From an uncultured Neomegalonema sp. (GTDB lineage: Bacteria > Pseudomonadota > Alphaproteobacteria > Rhodobacterales > Rhodobacteraceae), in assembly GCA_937928005.1 (NCBI GenBank), contig CALFVD010000041.1:1-44791 (forward strand): a stretch of DNA of 44,791 bases. The letters are read 5' to 3'. Positions 1-8,659 of the stretch are shown one piece after another. Position 1 is the stretch's first letter. Each line of letters begins with the position of its first letter. Below the pieces are notes generated by a model that searched no databases, had not been told where the DNA came from, and saw only the letters and a list, made by a program, of their open reading frames with translations. The translations under genes were made by a program, and so were the position numbers.

Positions 1-1
1 G

Positions 2-133
2 ACCGAACGGGAGAAGCAGGGCAACCGCACCCGCTCGGGCAGGCGGGCGCGGGCTGTCCTCGGGCTGCGCAACATCGGCTACACCATGCGCCGCTTCGTC
101 CAGCTCGAAAAGGCCCGCGTGGCATCCGCCTGA
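2..133 (+). CDS. C-terminal fragment of an Arg-rich protein, possibly a transposase
   Basis: An open frame enters from outside the window and ends at a TGA at 131-133, giving the last 43 residues of a protein. The tail is very basic and ends with LEKARVASA. I cannot place it in a family with confidence. A basic tail at the edge of an assembled piece fits the end of a transposase, but a phage or hypothetical protein is equally possible. The 140 bases after it (134-275) are AC-rich, with runs of C and A, and show no gene. Confidence 0.35.
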   Translation, partial: TEREKQGNRTRSGRRARAVLGLRNIGYTMRRFVQLEKARVASA

Positions 134-275
134 AGCGGATCAGGGGCGCAATGCGACCACCCCCCCACAATATCGACCCGAAAAGCCGCTCAAACCACCC
201 AAACAAGCCCTGAAGCGCCAGAAAAATACAAACGTCACACAAAACCGGATAAATCAGCGGTTATCAGAAGTGCTC

Positions 276-301
276 TTCAGGATAATCGCAATTCGCTTTA
301 A
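276..301 (+). repeat. 26-bp exact direct repeat, copy 1
   Basis: The 26 bases from TTCAGGATAA to TCGCTTTAA recur without mismatch, in the same orientation, at 20783-20808. This copy overlaps the stop codon of the minus-strand DUF3179 gene. The flanking bases of the two copies are unrelated, so the match has sharp ends. Its function is unknown; it could be a recombination scar or a small dispersed element. Confidence 0.8.
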
Positions 302-1653
302 CCGCCGTAGAACTCGCTCTGGCCTCCGACAAAGCTCTGCCAACCAAACCAATAAGCGATGTGACCAGGCAGGCGTGGCAAGCGTTGTCCTGCGGGGCCA
401 ATCAGCCCTTCTTCCTCAACGCGCCATACACCGTCACTGGATGTGAGAGTATCACCGCTACCTGTAAACTGCTTCCCGCCAGAGCCATACGCGCGCACGG
501 TGCGAGTATCAGCATCACCCACCAGTACCACGTCTTGGAAGCCAACACGGTCGTTGATCGACTTACCCCCGATGAAAGCACGCAAAGGGTATGCCTTGGC
601 TCCACCCGGCACGCGCAGGCCAAAGACATAGTCTTTTTGCTTCAGATCACGTCCCCCACCCTGCGACGGGAACATCAGATCATCCGAGCTAAAATAATCG
701 TTATAAACGACACCTGAACCGTAGTTGCGGCTATGCCCGGTCTGGAGCGATAGAACGCGTGTATCAGGGTGTTTGCGACGCCATTCAGACCACGCAGTGA
801 TCGTAACAGGCAACGTCTTCAGCTCTATACCGCTATTTACCAGTGGCCCGGCCACCGGCTTGCCCGTGAACTGATTCCACAAGCTATCGGTCTGGCGGTC
901 AAACATCAGCTTGTTGGAACGATAGAGAAAACCAGACGAGCCAAAGACCAACGGTTCTGATCGCCCCGGAACGGTCGTATCGTAAAGGACGCCCGCACCG
1001 CAAAGCGTACAATAAGCAAGCGCGACAGGCTTACCGCCGATTACGTCGTTAAACATCTCGTGCCAGCCCATGATGCGCAGGGGATAAGCACGGGCATCGC
1101 CATTGATTTCGACCCCAAAGACAAGATCGTCATCGAGCAGATAGGTCGCTTCCGGCGCGGATATCAGGGATGGGTTATCCAGTGATGGGATACCATCAAC
1201 CTTTACACCACCCCACGCGATTTCTTCCAGCCGGATACGCATGTTCTGCGATGCGCTGCGTTCACCACCCAGGAAACGCATGAAATTCGGGTCAATGCGG
1301 CGCAGGCTTTCGAGCTTGATCGCGCGATAGCTGGCATGGGGCGTAACTTCTGGATGCGCTTCCTGCCATAGCATCGCATCGAACCAATCACCCGCACGCT
1401 CGCCAGTCAGAGAGGCAAAGGCTCGGTTATAATCAGCACGCAAAGCTCCTCGCCCCGAATAGCGCATTCCGAGGACCACCGCCGGTATGGCATCCCGCCG
1501 CCGTTCGCGTGTAACCGTCTGAAGGGCGGCGCGGCTCGCGTCAGGAGGGCCAAAAACGATGGCGCGGCTCAGACTCTCCATATCGACGGCTAAGGATGGC
1601 CCCGCCCACAGCGAAGCGATTAGGGCAAGTGTCTTTCCAAGTCTTCCAAACAT
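298..1653 (-). CDS. DUF3179 domain-containing exported protein
   Basis: A 451-residue protein starting at ATG 1653, with GGAG seven bases upstream; the frame extends two codons further only by using a TTG. Residues 1-22 form a signal peptide (LALIASLWAG core, cleavage near PSLA), so the product should be periplasmic or secreted. The body carries DUF3179 hallmarks: AYCTLCG near residue 215 with two cysteines, WNQFTG near 259, and HIAYWFGW close to the C-terminus. The family has no established biochemical role; the Cys pair and Trp/His motifs suggest metal or redox chemistry, but that is inference. It stands alone, with no same-strand neighbour close by, and its stop codon overlaps a 26-bp repeat. 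Confidence 0.9.
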   Translation of the reverse strand: MFGRLGKTLALIASLWAGPSLAVDMESLSRAIVFGPPDASRAALQTVTRERRRDAIPAVVLGMRYSGRGALRADYNRAFASLTGERAGDWFDAMLWQEAHPEVTPHASYRAIKLESLRRIDPNFMRFLGGERSASQNMRIRLEEIAWGGVKVDGIPSLDNPSLISAPEATYLLDDDLVFGVEINGDARAYPLRIMGWHEMFNDVIGGKPVALAYCTLCGAGVLYDTTVPGRSEPLVFGSSGFLYRSNKLMFDRQTDSLWNQFTGKPVAGPLVNSGIELKTLPVTITAWSEWRRKHPDTRVLSLQTGHSRNYGSGVVYNDYFSSDDLMFPSQGGGRDLKQKDYVFGLRVPGGAKAYPLRAFIGGKSINDRVGFQDVVLVGDADTRTVRAYGSGGKQFTGSGDTLTSSDGVWRVEEEGLIGPAGQRLPRLPGHIAYWFGWQSFVGGQSEFYGG

Positions 1654-1819
1654 GCGCAATCTCCATTGTGAAGGTCATACCTAATGAAACGATCTTGTAT
1701 GAAAAGGTCGAATCACGCTTGCGCCGCACGTCGTGATGTTTGTTTCAGAAGGGTGCTTAGGAATAAAATGGACTTCGTCACCGATCCCAGACAGTTCATT
1801 TATTGACGCTATGCGGTAT

Positions 1820-1966
1820 TTTCCAAGCCATGTTTTGGAATGCCTGCTCTGGTGCGATGTATCCGATGGCCGAATGTCGGCGCTGTCGGTTGGAGAAGAC
1901 CTCAATATACTCGAAGATAGCGACCTTCGCTTCGGCGTGTGATTTGAATGTCTGCTGGTGAACTAG
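1820..1966 (-). pseudogene. Remnant of an IS3-family transposase (OrfB C-terminus)
   Basis: The minus strand encodes a stretch with IFEYIEVFSNRQRRHSAIGY followed by IAPEQAF, the very characteristic end of IS3-family OrfB integrases. Only about 49 codons survive: the catalytic DDE core, OrfA and a recognisable left end are absent, so this is a dead fragment. It lies in the 530-base gap between the DUF3179 gene and the TRAP operon. The rest of that gap (1654-1819 and 1967-2178) shows no gene, only short AT-rich stretches. Confidence 0.8.
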
Positions 1967-2184
1967 CGAAGCGGCTGTCAAAGCCGGATACGAGGTAAAT
2001 CGGAGTTTATCTGTCGGCAAGGCAGGTGCCGAATGCCTTGGCTTGCACCTTGCGGTAAATCAAATATAAACCCAGTGGCTTCTGGTAACGTAGACGCCAC
2101 TTTGATTTTATGAGGTTCGGCAATACGCTTGGCCGTACATGTTCGACCTAAGACACGCTTGATGACATCAAACGAGAGATGCCC

Positions 2185-3192
2185 ATGACCGAGACGACAA
2201 TCGTGCCTCCCACCACAACTGCGGGACCGGCACCGGTCATTCGGCTCATCGGCTGGTGTACATTAGCGGTGATGCTGGCGTTTCTCGTGAACAACGTCCT
2301 GACATTCTGGTTTGATTGGCCGGGGATTGCGCCCTTTTTAGGCATGGATTCGACCGGAACAATCGGCATTCAGGCGGGTTTGCAACTCATCATCTACATT
2401 GCACTCATCGGTTTAGCGATCCAATACGCCCTATCGCGTGGAGACGCCCCCCTACGGCGCGATGCCGAAATCGTTACGGGATGGAATACGTTCTTCATTC
2501 GGGCGGCCTTTTGGGTCGTGTTCCTCGTCGGGCTGGTCGATACGGCAATCTCTGCCTTGCGGGTCGAGGATATGTTGCCCCAATTGCTGGGCGACGAGAT
2601 GGCGTCTAATCTCGTGAAATCGGCGTATAGAGGCTATTACGTACATGGTCCGGTTGTTTTGCTGGGCATTGCAATGGCCTGTGTGACACGCACTCTGGGC
2701 TTTTTGTGGCTGGCGCTGCTGGTGGTCGTGGCGGAGTTGGGGATCGTGTTCACGCGGTTCGTCTTCTCGTATGAACAAGCATATATGGGCGATTTGGTTC
2801 GGTTTTGGTACGCCGCGCTCTTCTTGTTTGCGAGTGCCTATACCTTGCTTGAAGACGGGCATGTTCGGGTGGATGTGTTTTATGCCGGATTCACACGGCG
2901 CAACAAGGCACTGGTCAACTCGGTGGGGTCAATCCTGCTTGGCATGTCGCTGTGCTGGACTGTGATCGTGCTGGGGATGTGGAGCAAGTCGAGCATTATC
3001 AATAGCCCGATCCTCGTCTATGAAGTCACACAATCGGGCTTTGGCCTCTACCTCAAATACTTCATGGCCGGATTTCTCGCCGTCTTCGCCGTTTCGATGA
3101 TGATGCAGTTCGTCGCCATGCTGTTTGAAGCATCCGCCGACCGCCGGGGCGAACCCGGCGCACGCAAGATCTCGACCGAAATCACCCACTGA
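2185..3192 (+). CDS. TRAP transporter small permease (DctQ-type), enlarged
   Basis: An integral membrane protein of 335 residues. The C-terminal half is a DctQ-like small TRAP subunit: YMGDLVRFWYAALFLFASAY, then LLEDGHVRVDVFY, the family motif, then two more membrane helices. The N-terminal half adds about four extra hydrophobic segments (residues ~20-45, 60-85, 105-130, 150-200), making it nearly twice the usual 160-190 residues. TRAP small permeases pair with the large permease to import organic acids with Na+. ATG 2185 is preferred because GAGAG lies six bases before it; an ATG at 2179 directly abuts that site. The large-permease gene follows 28 bases downstream. No solute-binding protein gene is seen on either side. 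Confidence 0.85.
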   Translation: MTETTIVPPTTTAGPAPVIRLIGWCTLAVMLAFLVNNVLTFWFDWPGIAPFLGMDSTGTIGIQAGLQLIIYIALIGLAIQYALSRGDAPLRRDAEIVTGWNTFFIRAAFWVVFLVGLVDTAISALRVEDMLPQLLGDEMASNLVKSAYRGYYVHGPVVLLGIAMACVTRTLGFLWLALLVVVAELGIVFTRFVFSYEQAYMGDLVRFWYAALFLFASAYTLLEDGHVRVDVFYAGFTRRNKALVNSVGSILLGMSLCWTVIVLGMWSKSSIINSPILVYEVTQSGFGLYLKYFMAGFLAVFAVSMMMQFVAMLFEASADRRGEPGARKISTEITH

Positions 3193-3220
3193 TTCTTTTC
3201 CCTCCCGCACGAGGCATTCG

Positions 3221-5869
3221 ATGGAACTCTACTTCCTGGGCCTGCTCGTCCTTCTCATGGTCATCGCATTGGCATCCGGCTTTCCGGTTGCCTTCGCCCT
3301 GCCCGGCTCCGCCATCCTGACGATTCTCGCCGCCGCCGCCGCCGGATATATCGGCGCGGGCGATACGGGCGCATATTTCGCGGAAGGGGGCGGGCCGTCC
3401 GAATGGCTCTCGGCGGGGGTGACGAACTTTCGAGGGGTCTATTGGGAGGTCGAGCGCGACACGCTGATTGCGATTCCGCTGTTCATTTTCATGGGCATCA
3501 TGCTCCAACGGTCAAAAATTGCCGAAGACCTACTCGTCACAATGGCGCAGTTGTTTGGGCCGATCCCCGGCGGTCTGGGGATTTCGGTTGTGTTTGTGGG
3601 CGCGCTATTGGCGGCAACGACGGGGATTGTGGGCGCGACCGTGGTGGCAATGGGGTTGATCTCGCTTCCCGCAATGCTCTCGCGGAATTACTCGCCAGCC
3701 CTCGCATCCGGCACCATCTGCGCCTCTGGTACGCTGGGCCAGATTATCCCGCCCTCCATCGTCCTCATCATCCTTGCCGACCAATTGGCCAGCGCGGTCG
3801 ATCAGGCGGGAACACTACGCAAGGAATTATACAAGTCATCGACGGGTGAGTTGACCATTCCATCCGAGTTCGGCGTCGTCTCGACCAGCGCAGGGGACAT
3901 GTTCCTTGGCGCGTTCGTACCCGGTATCTTGCTCGTGCTACTGTATATGGCGTTTATTCTGCTGTTCGCGTTTCTACGCCCCAAATACGCGCCTGCGGTG
4001 CATTACGAAGGCAAATTTGATGCAGCGTTCTGGGGCAAGGTCTTTATCACGCTGGTGCCACCGCTCGCGCTGATCTTCCTCGTCCTTGGCTCGATCATCG
4101 GGGGTATCGCAACGGTGAACCAAGCGGGCGCAATCGGTGCGGCGGGCGCGATGATCATGGCGGGGTATCGCCTCAAGCAAGGCTCGGCAACGGCTTTTGC
4201 CCCCGCCCTACTGGCCCTGATTGCCATGGCTGGCATCATGTGGGTGACGAGCAATTACGACACCAATATCAAAAGCATCGACAGCCCCGAAGACGAATTC
4301 GGGATCATGGCTGCGCTGGTCGCCGTGGGGTTGCTGACCCTGTCACTGGTCTGGAGCGGGTGGCGGGTGTTTCGCATCGAGGATACGCTGCGCGGTGTGA
4401 TGATCGAAACGGCGAAAACAACCTCGCTGGTCTTTATCATCCTGCTCGGTGCGGCCATGCTGACCTCTGCGTTTCGCGCGTTCGGTGGCGAGGAGTTGGT
4501 GCGTGAGTTTCTGAACACATTGCCGGGCGGTTTTTGGACACAGTTCATCATCGTGATGGCAGTGATCTTTGTGTTGGGCTTCTTCCTCGACTTTATTGAG
4601 ATCGCCGTGGTCGTGGTGCCCATCGTCGCGCCCATCCTGCTGGCTGACCCTAGCGCCAACGTCACCGCCGTATGGCTGGGCGTGATGATTGGGCTGAATA
4701 TCCAGACCAGCTTCCTGACGCCGCCTTTCGGCTTTGCACTGTTCTACTTGCGCGGTGTTGCCCCGCCTTCGGTGAAGACAACGCAGATTTATAAGGGTGT
4801 GGTGGCGTTCATCGCGTTGCAGCTCATCGCGCTGACCATCGTGGGGTTCAACCCGTCATTGGTGAACTACCTGCCTAACCGCTTGTCACTGACCGCCGAG
4901 ACGGCGCCGCCGCCGCTGAACCCGAAACTGCAATATTGCATGGAAAATTTTGTTTCCGACGAGTTCGCGGCGCGTGGACCAGCCCTGAAATCGGCCATCG
5001 ATACCGCCGAGGCACTCGATATTTCTTATCTACCGAAAGGCTTGCGTAAGGATATAGAGAAGAGCTTTGAAGCGGCGCGCGGCACATTCGAGTCGATAGA
5101 CCGGATCGCAGCCGCCGAAACCGAAGTTTCCGCCCAAACGGCGGGCTATAAACCGCTGCATATCGAAGTGCGTGCGCTAACGCGGCGGATCGGCCAGATT
5201 GATGAGCATCTCAAGGAATTGACTACCGACCTACGCCGTGCCGATGACGAAGCGGTCAAAACAAGCATCACGAAGCATCTCGAGGAATTGGAAACCGAGA
5301 AAGCGCAGCTCGAAGGGGCAATTCCGGCAGAATGGGAGGGTGAGCATGAAAGATTCAAGGTTCTGACCAAGGCCGAAAGCGACGCGCGGCGTGATTATCG
5401 TCGCGGCTCTGACAAAGCATATGGGCCAATCGCCGAAGCGATGGAGTTGATTGCGGGCGGTGATCCGCTGGCCGAGCAACGCAGTATCCTTACCGCCCTA
5501 CGCGCCGATATCGACGGGTTGGACAAAGAAACAGCGGAAGAACGGATCAAAGAGGCTGAGCGCGCGATGAGCGTCGCGGCGAATGTCAATGATGTCCGCA
5601 GCCCGCTGAGCAAAGCACGCCGCGAATATCGCCGGACGCCAGACATGGAGAAAATCATCGGCAAGATCGACGAAGCCATCGAGAATTTCGAGAGCGAAGT
5701 GGCATGGCGGCAAAAGGCTCAGAACGATCTGCTGCCGGGGCTGAACACCTACACTGCGGCGATAGGCGATACCATCGGCCTGCGCCAGCAGCGCCGCCTG
5801 CCCCGTGAACAGGCGCTTTACGTTGCGTCCTGCTCGTCGAACCACCGCGACATCTCGTTGAGCTTCTGA
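3221..5869 (+). CDS. TRAP transporter large permease (DctM-type) with coiled-coil C-terminal extension
   Basis: The start is ATG 3221 ([14 protein letters not shown]); the open frame runs upstream to 3125 but that part overlaps the small permease. The product has 882 residues against about 430 for ordinary DctM. Residues ~1-580 are the multi-helix permease, with hallmarks [53 protein letters not shown] and [20 protein letters not shown]; an extra loop and helices (~330-400) separate the two halves. From ~620 to the end there is no hydrophobic segment. That tail is rich in Glu, Lys, Arg and Ala and looks helical and coiled-coil (for example [14 protein letters not shown]), probably on the cytoplasmic side. 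The stop codon shares its A with the trmFO start (TGATG), so the two genes are translationally coupled. Confidence 0.9.
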   Translation: MELYFLGLLVLLMVIALASGFPVAFALPGSAILTILAAAAAGYIGAGDTGAYFAEGGGPSEWLSAGVTNFRGVYWEVERDTLIAIPLFIFMGIMLQRSKIAEDLLVTMAQLFGPIPGGLGISVVFVGALLAATTGIVGATVVAMGLISLPAMLSRNYSPALASGTICASGTLGQIIPPSIVLIILADQLASAVDQAGTLRKELYKSSTGELTIPSEFGVVSTSAGDMFLGAFVPGILLVLLYMAFILLFAFLRPKYAPAVHYEGKFDAAFWGKVFITLVPPLALIFLVLGSIIGGIATVNQAGAIGAAGAMIMAGYRLKQGSATAFAPALLALIAMAGIMWVTSNYDTNIKSIDSPEDEFGIMAALVAVGLLTLSLVWSGWRVFRIEDTLRGVMIETAKTTSLVFIILLGAAMLTSAFRAFGGEELVREFLNTLPGGFWTQFIIVMAVIFVLGFFLDFIEIAVVVVPIVAPILLADPSANVTAVWLGVMIGLNIQTSFLTPPFGFALFYLRGVAPPSVKTTQIYKGVVAFIALQLIALTIVGFNPSLVNYLPNRLSLTAETAPPPLNPKLQYCMENFVSDEFAARGPALKSAIDTAEALDISYLPKGLRKDIEKSFEAARGTFESIDRIAAAETEVSAQTAGYKPLHIEVRALTRRIGQIDEHLKELTTDLRRADDEAVKTSITKHLEELETEKAQLEGAIPAEWEGEHERFKVLTKAESDARRDYRRGSDKAYGPIAEAMELIAGGDPLAEQRSILTALRADIDGLDKETAEERIKEAERAMSVAANVNDVRSPLSKARREYRRTPDMEKIIGKIDEAIENFESEVAWRQKAQNDLLPGLNTYTAAIGDTIGLRQQRRLPREQALYVASCSSNHRDISLSF

Positions 5870-7233
5870 TGGCCATACCAATCCACATCATCGGCGGCGG
5901 CATGGCCGGGTCGGAGGCGGCTTGGCAGGCAGCGGAGCGCGGGGCACAGGTGGTGCTGCACGAGATGCGGCCCCACCGAAAGACCCATGCGCACCAAACC
6001 GAGGGGTTGGCCGAATTAGTCTGCTCCAACTCGTTCCGGTCGGACGACCATGAGACGAATGCGGTCGGCCTGCTGCATCAGGAGATGCGTGAGGCTGGAT
6101 CGCTGATCATGCGGATGGCGGACCAACATTCGCTACCCGCCGGGGGTGCGTTGGCCGTGGACCGTGATGGATTTTCGGCGGCGGTGACGGCGGCATTGGC
6201 CGAGCATCCTAATGTGACGCTGGAGCGTGGTGAGATCGAAGGATTGCCCCCCGCCGAGTGGGAAAACGTGATCGTGGCGACCGGGCCACTGACTTCGCCC
6301 GCGCTGGCCGAGGGGATCGCGGCGCTGACGGGGGCGGAAAGCCTCGCCTTCTTCGATGCCATCGCGCCGATCATCCATGCGGATAGCATTGACCTCTCGA
6401 AAGCGTGGTTTCAGTCACGCTATGACAAGGGCGAGACGGAGGCCGAGCAGACGGCGTATCTCAACTGTCCAATGGATCGTGAGCAATATGAGGGGTTTAT
6501 CGACGCCCTGCTTGCCGCGCCGAAAACCCAGTTCAAGGATTGGGAAAAGGACACGCCCTATTTCGAGGGTTGCCTACCCATTGAGGTCATGGCCGAGCGG
6601 GGGCGCGAGACGCTGCGTTTTGGGCCGCTGAAGCCGGTCGGACTGACGAACGCGCATGACCCGCAAACCAAAGCCTATGCGGTGGTTCAATTGCGCCGGG
6701 AAAATGCGCTGGGCACGCTGATGAACCTCGTCGGCTTCCAGACGAAAATGACCTATGGCGCGCAAGTCGAGGTGCTACGCACCATCCCCGGTCTGGAAAA
6801 GGCGGAATTCGCGCGGTTGGGCGGTATCCATCGCAATACTTTCATCAATTCGCCGATCCTGCTGGATGGAAAGATGCGGTTGAAGGCCGATCCGCGCCTG
6901 CGCTTTGCGGGGCAGATCACGGGGGTCGAAGGCTATGTCGAATCGGCGGCTATGGGCTTGCTGGCCGGTCGGTTTGCTGCCGCTGAGGTGTTGGGCGGAA
7001 CACAGGACGCGCCCCCCAGCGATACCTCGCATGGCGCATTGCTGAACCACATCACGGGCGGGGCCGAGGCGGAGACGTTCCAGCCGATGAACGCGAATTT
7101 CGGCCTGTTCCCGCCACTCGATGATACCGTTCGCAAAGGACGACGGGGCAAGAAAGACCGGCAGAAAGCCTATACCGACCGGGCCAAAGCGTCTTGGGCG
7201 GCGTGGCTGGAGGAACGGCGGGAGGCAGCATGA
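5869..7233 (+). CDS. trmFO: Methylenetetrahydrofolate--tRNA-(uracil-5-)-methyltransferase TrmFO
   Basis: 454 residues, the normal size for the family. The enzyme makes m5U54 in the T-loop of tRNA with methylene-THF as carbon donor and FAD as cofactor. The N-terminus has the dinucleotide fold [14 protein letters not shown] (5-18). [10 protein letters not shown] contains the conserved Cys52 and [15 protein letters not shown] the second conserved Cys235; these match the two functionally important cysteines of TrmFO. The [19 protein letters not shown] and [18 protein letters not shown] blocks are also family signatures. The gene starts on the last base of the TRAP large-permease stop and its own TGA overlaps the next ATG (ATGA). 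Three of the four genes in this run are therefore coupled, an odd partnership of tRNA modification and transport. Confidence 0.97.
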   Translation: MAIPIHIIGGGMAGSEAAWQAAERGAQVVLHEMRPHRKTHAHQTEGLAELVCSNSFRSDDHETNAVGLLHQEMREAGSLIMRMADQHSLPAGGALAVDRDGFSAAVTAALAEHPNVTLERGEIEGLPPAEWENVIVATGPLTSPALAEGIAALTGAESLAFFDAIAPIIHADSIDLSKAWFQSRYDKGETEAEQTAYLNCPMDREQYEGFIDALLAAPKTQFKDWEKDTPYFEGCLPIEVMAERGRETLRFGPLKPVGLTNAHDPQTKAYAVVQLRRENALGTLMNLVGFQTKMTYGAQVEVLRTIPGLEKAEFARLGGIHRNTFINSPILLDGKMRLKADPRLRFAGQITGVEGYVESAAMGLLAGRFAAAEVLGGTQDAPPSDTSHGALLNHITGGAEAETFQPMNANFGLFPPLDDTVRKGRRGKKDRQKAYTDRAKASWAAWLEERREAA

Positions 7234-7841
7234 GCGGAGACGATTTTTTCGATCATGCCTATGGGCTGGAAAACGCCGAGCAGACGGCGGCGCATTATGC
7301 ACGCTTTGCCGCCAGTTATGAAACCTCGATGCGCGAAAACGGCTATGTAACGCCTACGCGCTGTGCCGATGCGCTACGCGAATGTGGTGTGACGCCCGAT
7401 ACGACGATTCTTGATATCGGATGTGGGACGGGCTTGAGCGGCGAAGCCTTGCAAACGGCGGGGTTTGGGGTGCTGGACGGCACCGATTTTTCCGCCGAGA
7501 TGCTGGCCTATGCACGCGACAAGGCAATCTACCGGGCGCTGGTGCAGGGCGGTTTGGATGCGCTGCCTGATGATGCGCGCTATGGCGCGGCGGTGGCGGC
7601 GGGGGTGTTCAGCCCCGGCCATGCACCCGCAAGCCTGATTGACGATGTGCTGGCGCGGTTGGAGCCGGAGGGCGTGTTCGTCTTTTCGCTCAACGACCAT
7701 GCGGTTGCGGATGGGTCGTATGACGGGCGGGTGCATGAATTGCTGGATGCCTGCGGGGCCGATTTACTGTTCCGCGAATACGGGCCGCATATGCCAGGGC
7801 AGGACGTGCAGGCGTGGGTGTTGGCGCTACGGCGACGATAG
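7230..7841 (+). CDS. Class I SAM-dependent methyltransferase
   Basis: 203 residues from ATG 7230, which overlaps the trmFO stop as ATGA and has GGAGG just upstream; an in-frame ATG 36 bases earlier would lie inside trmFO and lacks that site. Motif I is [15 protein letters not shown] (60-74), followed by the acidic end of beta-2 ([14 protein letters not shown]) and a beta-4 region [12 protein letters not shown]. The substrate cannot be told from sequence; the fold resembles UbiE/WBSCR27-type small-molecule methyltransferases. Coupling to trmFO invites a tRNA-related idea, but nothing in the protein itself supports it. It is convergent with the next gene, with only two bases between the stop codons. 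Confidence 0.88.
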   Translation: MSGDDFFDHAYGLENAEQTAAHYARFAASYETSMRENGYVTPTRCADALRECGVTPDTTILDIGCGTGLSGEALQTAGFGVLDGTDFSAEMLAYARDKAIYRALVQGGLDALPDDARYGAAVAAGVFSPGHAPASLIDDVLARLEPEGVFVFSLNDHAVADGSYDGRVHELLDACGADLLFREYGPHMPGQDVQAWVLALRRR

Positions 7842-7843
7842 CT

Positions 7844-8659
7844 CTACCAACGGCGGGTGATGCTACGCCAGAGGGTCGAGAAATTAGCACGGAACAGGGA
7901 TGCGGCAGGTTCGGCCAACGCCGCAAGAGTGGCTGGTCCCTGCGCTATCGCCGCAAGCGCACGGTCGGCGGCGGCAACCTCCATGAATGCAGGAGAGGTA
8001 GCGGGCGGCAGCGTGGAGCGTGTCTTGCGGGCGCGAGCAATCGCCGCACGCCCCTGCGCCGCCATATCGGAGATGGTCTGTGCAAATGCCGGGTCCGCCT
8101 TGCCCTCACGCACCGCGCGCCAATCAATTTCGCCCGGTAGAGGCCGACCACCCTGCCCGGCCAGAACCGGCAATGCGGCTAGATATCGCGCTGTGCCGAT
8201 GCCCTGCCCAGCATCCAGCGCAACCGTATCGGCCTCTCCGCCCATTGCGCGCATGGCGAGGAGGGCAAGCGATCCGGCGGTATCGCGCAAGTAGGTGGTT
8301 AGGTCCGCACTCTGCGCCGGGAAGATTGGGGCGAGGTCATGTGCGCGGGCGTCGATCAGGGCATCGAAGGGCGCGCGGGGCAGGTTTGTGGCGCCAATCA
8401 CGGCGGCGAGGGGTTGCACGACCTCATGGCTACGCACGCGGCCCTCACCGATCATATCAAGCGTATCGCGCCACCATTGCAGGCGGATTTCACCGATCAT
8501 TGGCTCGGAGACCAGCGGCGCAATCTTGGCGATTTCGAGGTTGAAGGCATAGAGCGCGAACAATCCCTCGCGCGCATCGGGAGGCGCGAAGAGGGCCGTA
8601 CGAAAGCGCACCGGGTCGCCCTTGCGGACAATCTCGCCGCAAGGGGAGAGGTCGGTCAC
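7844..8659 (-). CDS. Squalene/phytoene synthase-family protein, NDUFAF6-like
   Basis: 271 residues with the trans-isoprenyl synthase fold. The block ALYAFNLEIAKIAPLV, then SEPMIGEIRLQWWRDTL, closely follows mitochondrial NDUFAF6, a complex I assembly factor, rather than carotenoid enzymes. In true phytoene synthases the first helix carries a DxxxD motif; here the equivalent positions read LEIAK, so the diphosphate-binding Asp pair is missing and prenyl condensation is unlikely. A role in respiratory-chain assembly is therefore my preferred inference. The start overlaps the cimA stop by four bases, and the gene is the last of the minus-strand run beginning at gltX. Confidence 0.85.
   Translation of the reverse strand: MTDLSPCGEIVRKGDPVRFRTALFAPPDAREGLFALYAFNLEIAKIAPLVSEPMIGEIRLQWWRDTLDMIGEGRVRSHEVVQPLAAVIGATNLPRAPFDALIDARAHDLAPIFPAQSADLTTYLRDTAGSLALLAMRAMGGEADTVALDAGQGIGTARYLAALPVLAGQGGRPLPGEIDWRAVREGKADPAFAQTISDMAAQGRAAIARARKTRSTLPPATSPAFMEVAAADRALAAIAQGPATLAALAEPAASLFRANFSTLWRSITRRW

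Noticed and set aside
3125-3220. Upstream 32 codons of the TRAP large-permease frame
   Set aside because: They overlap the small-permease gene in another frame; the family-like membrane start is at 3221.
7844-8659. Phytoene synthase of carotenoid biosynthesis
   Set aside because: The first Asp-rich helix is replaced, no crt genes surround it, and the N-terminal blocks match NDUFAF6.
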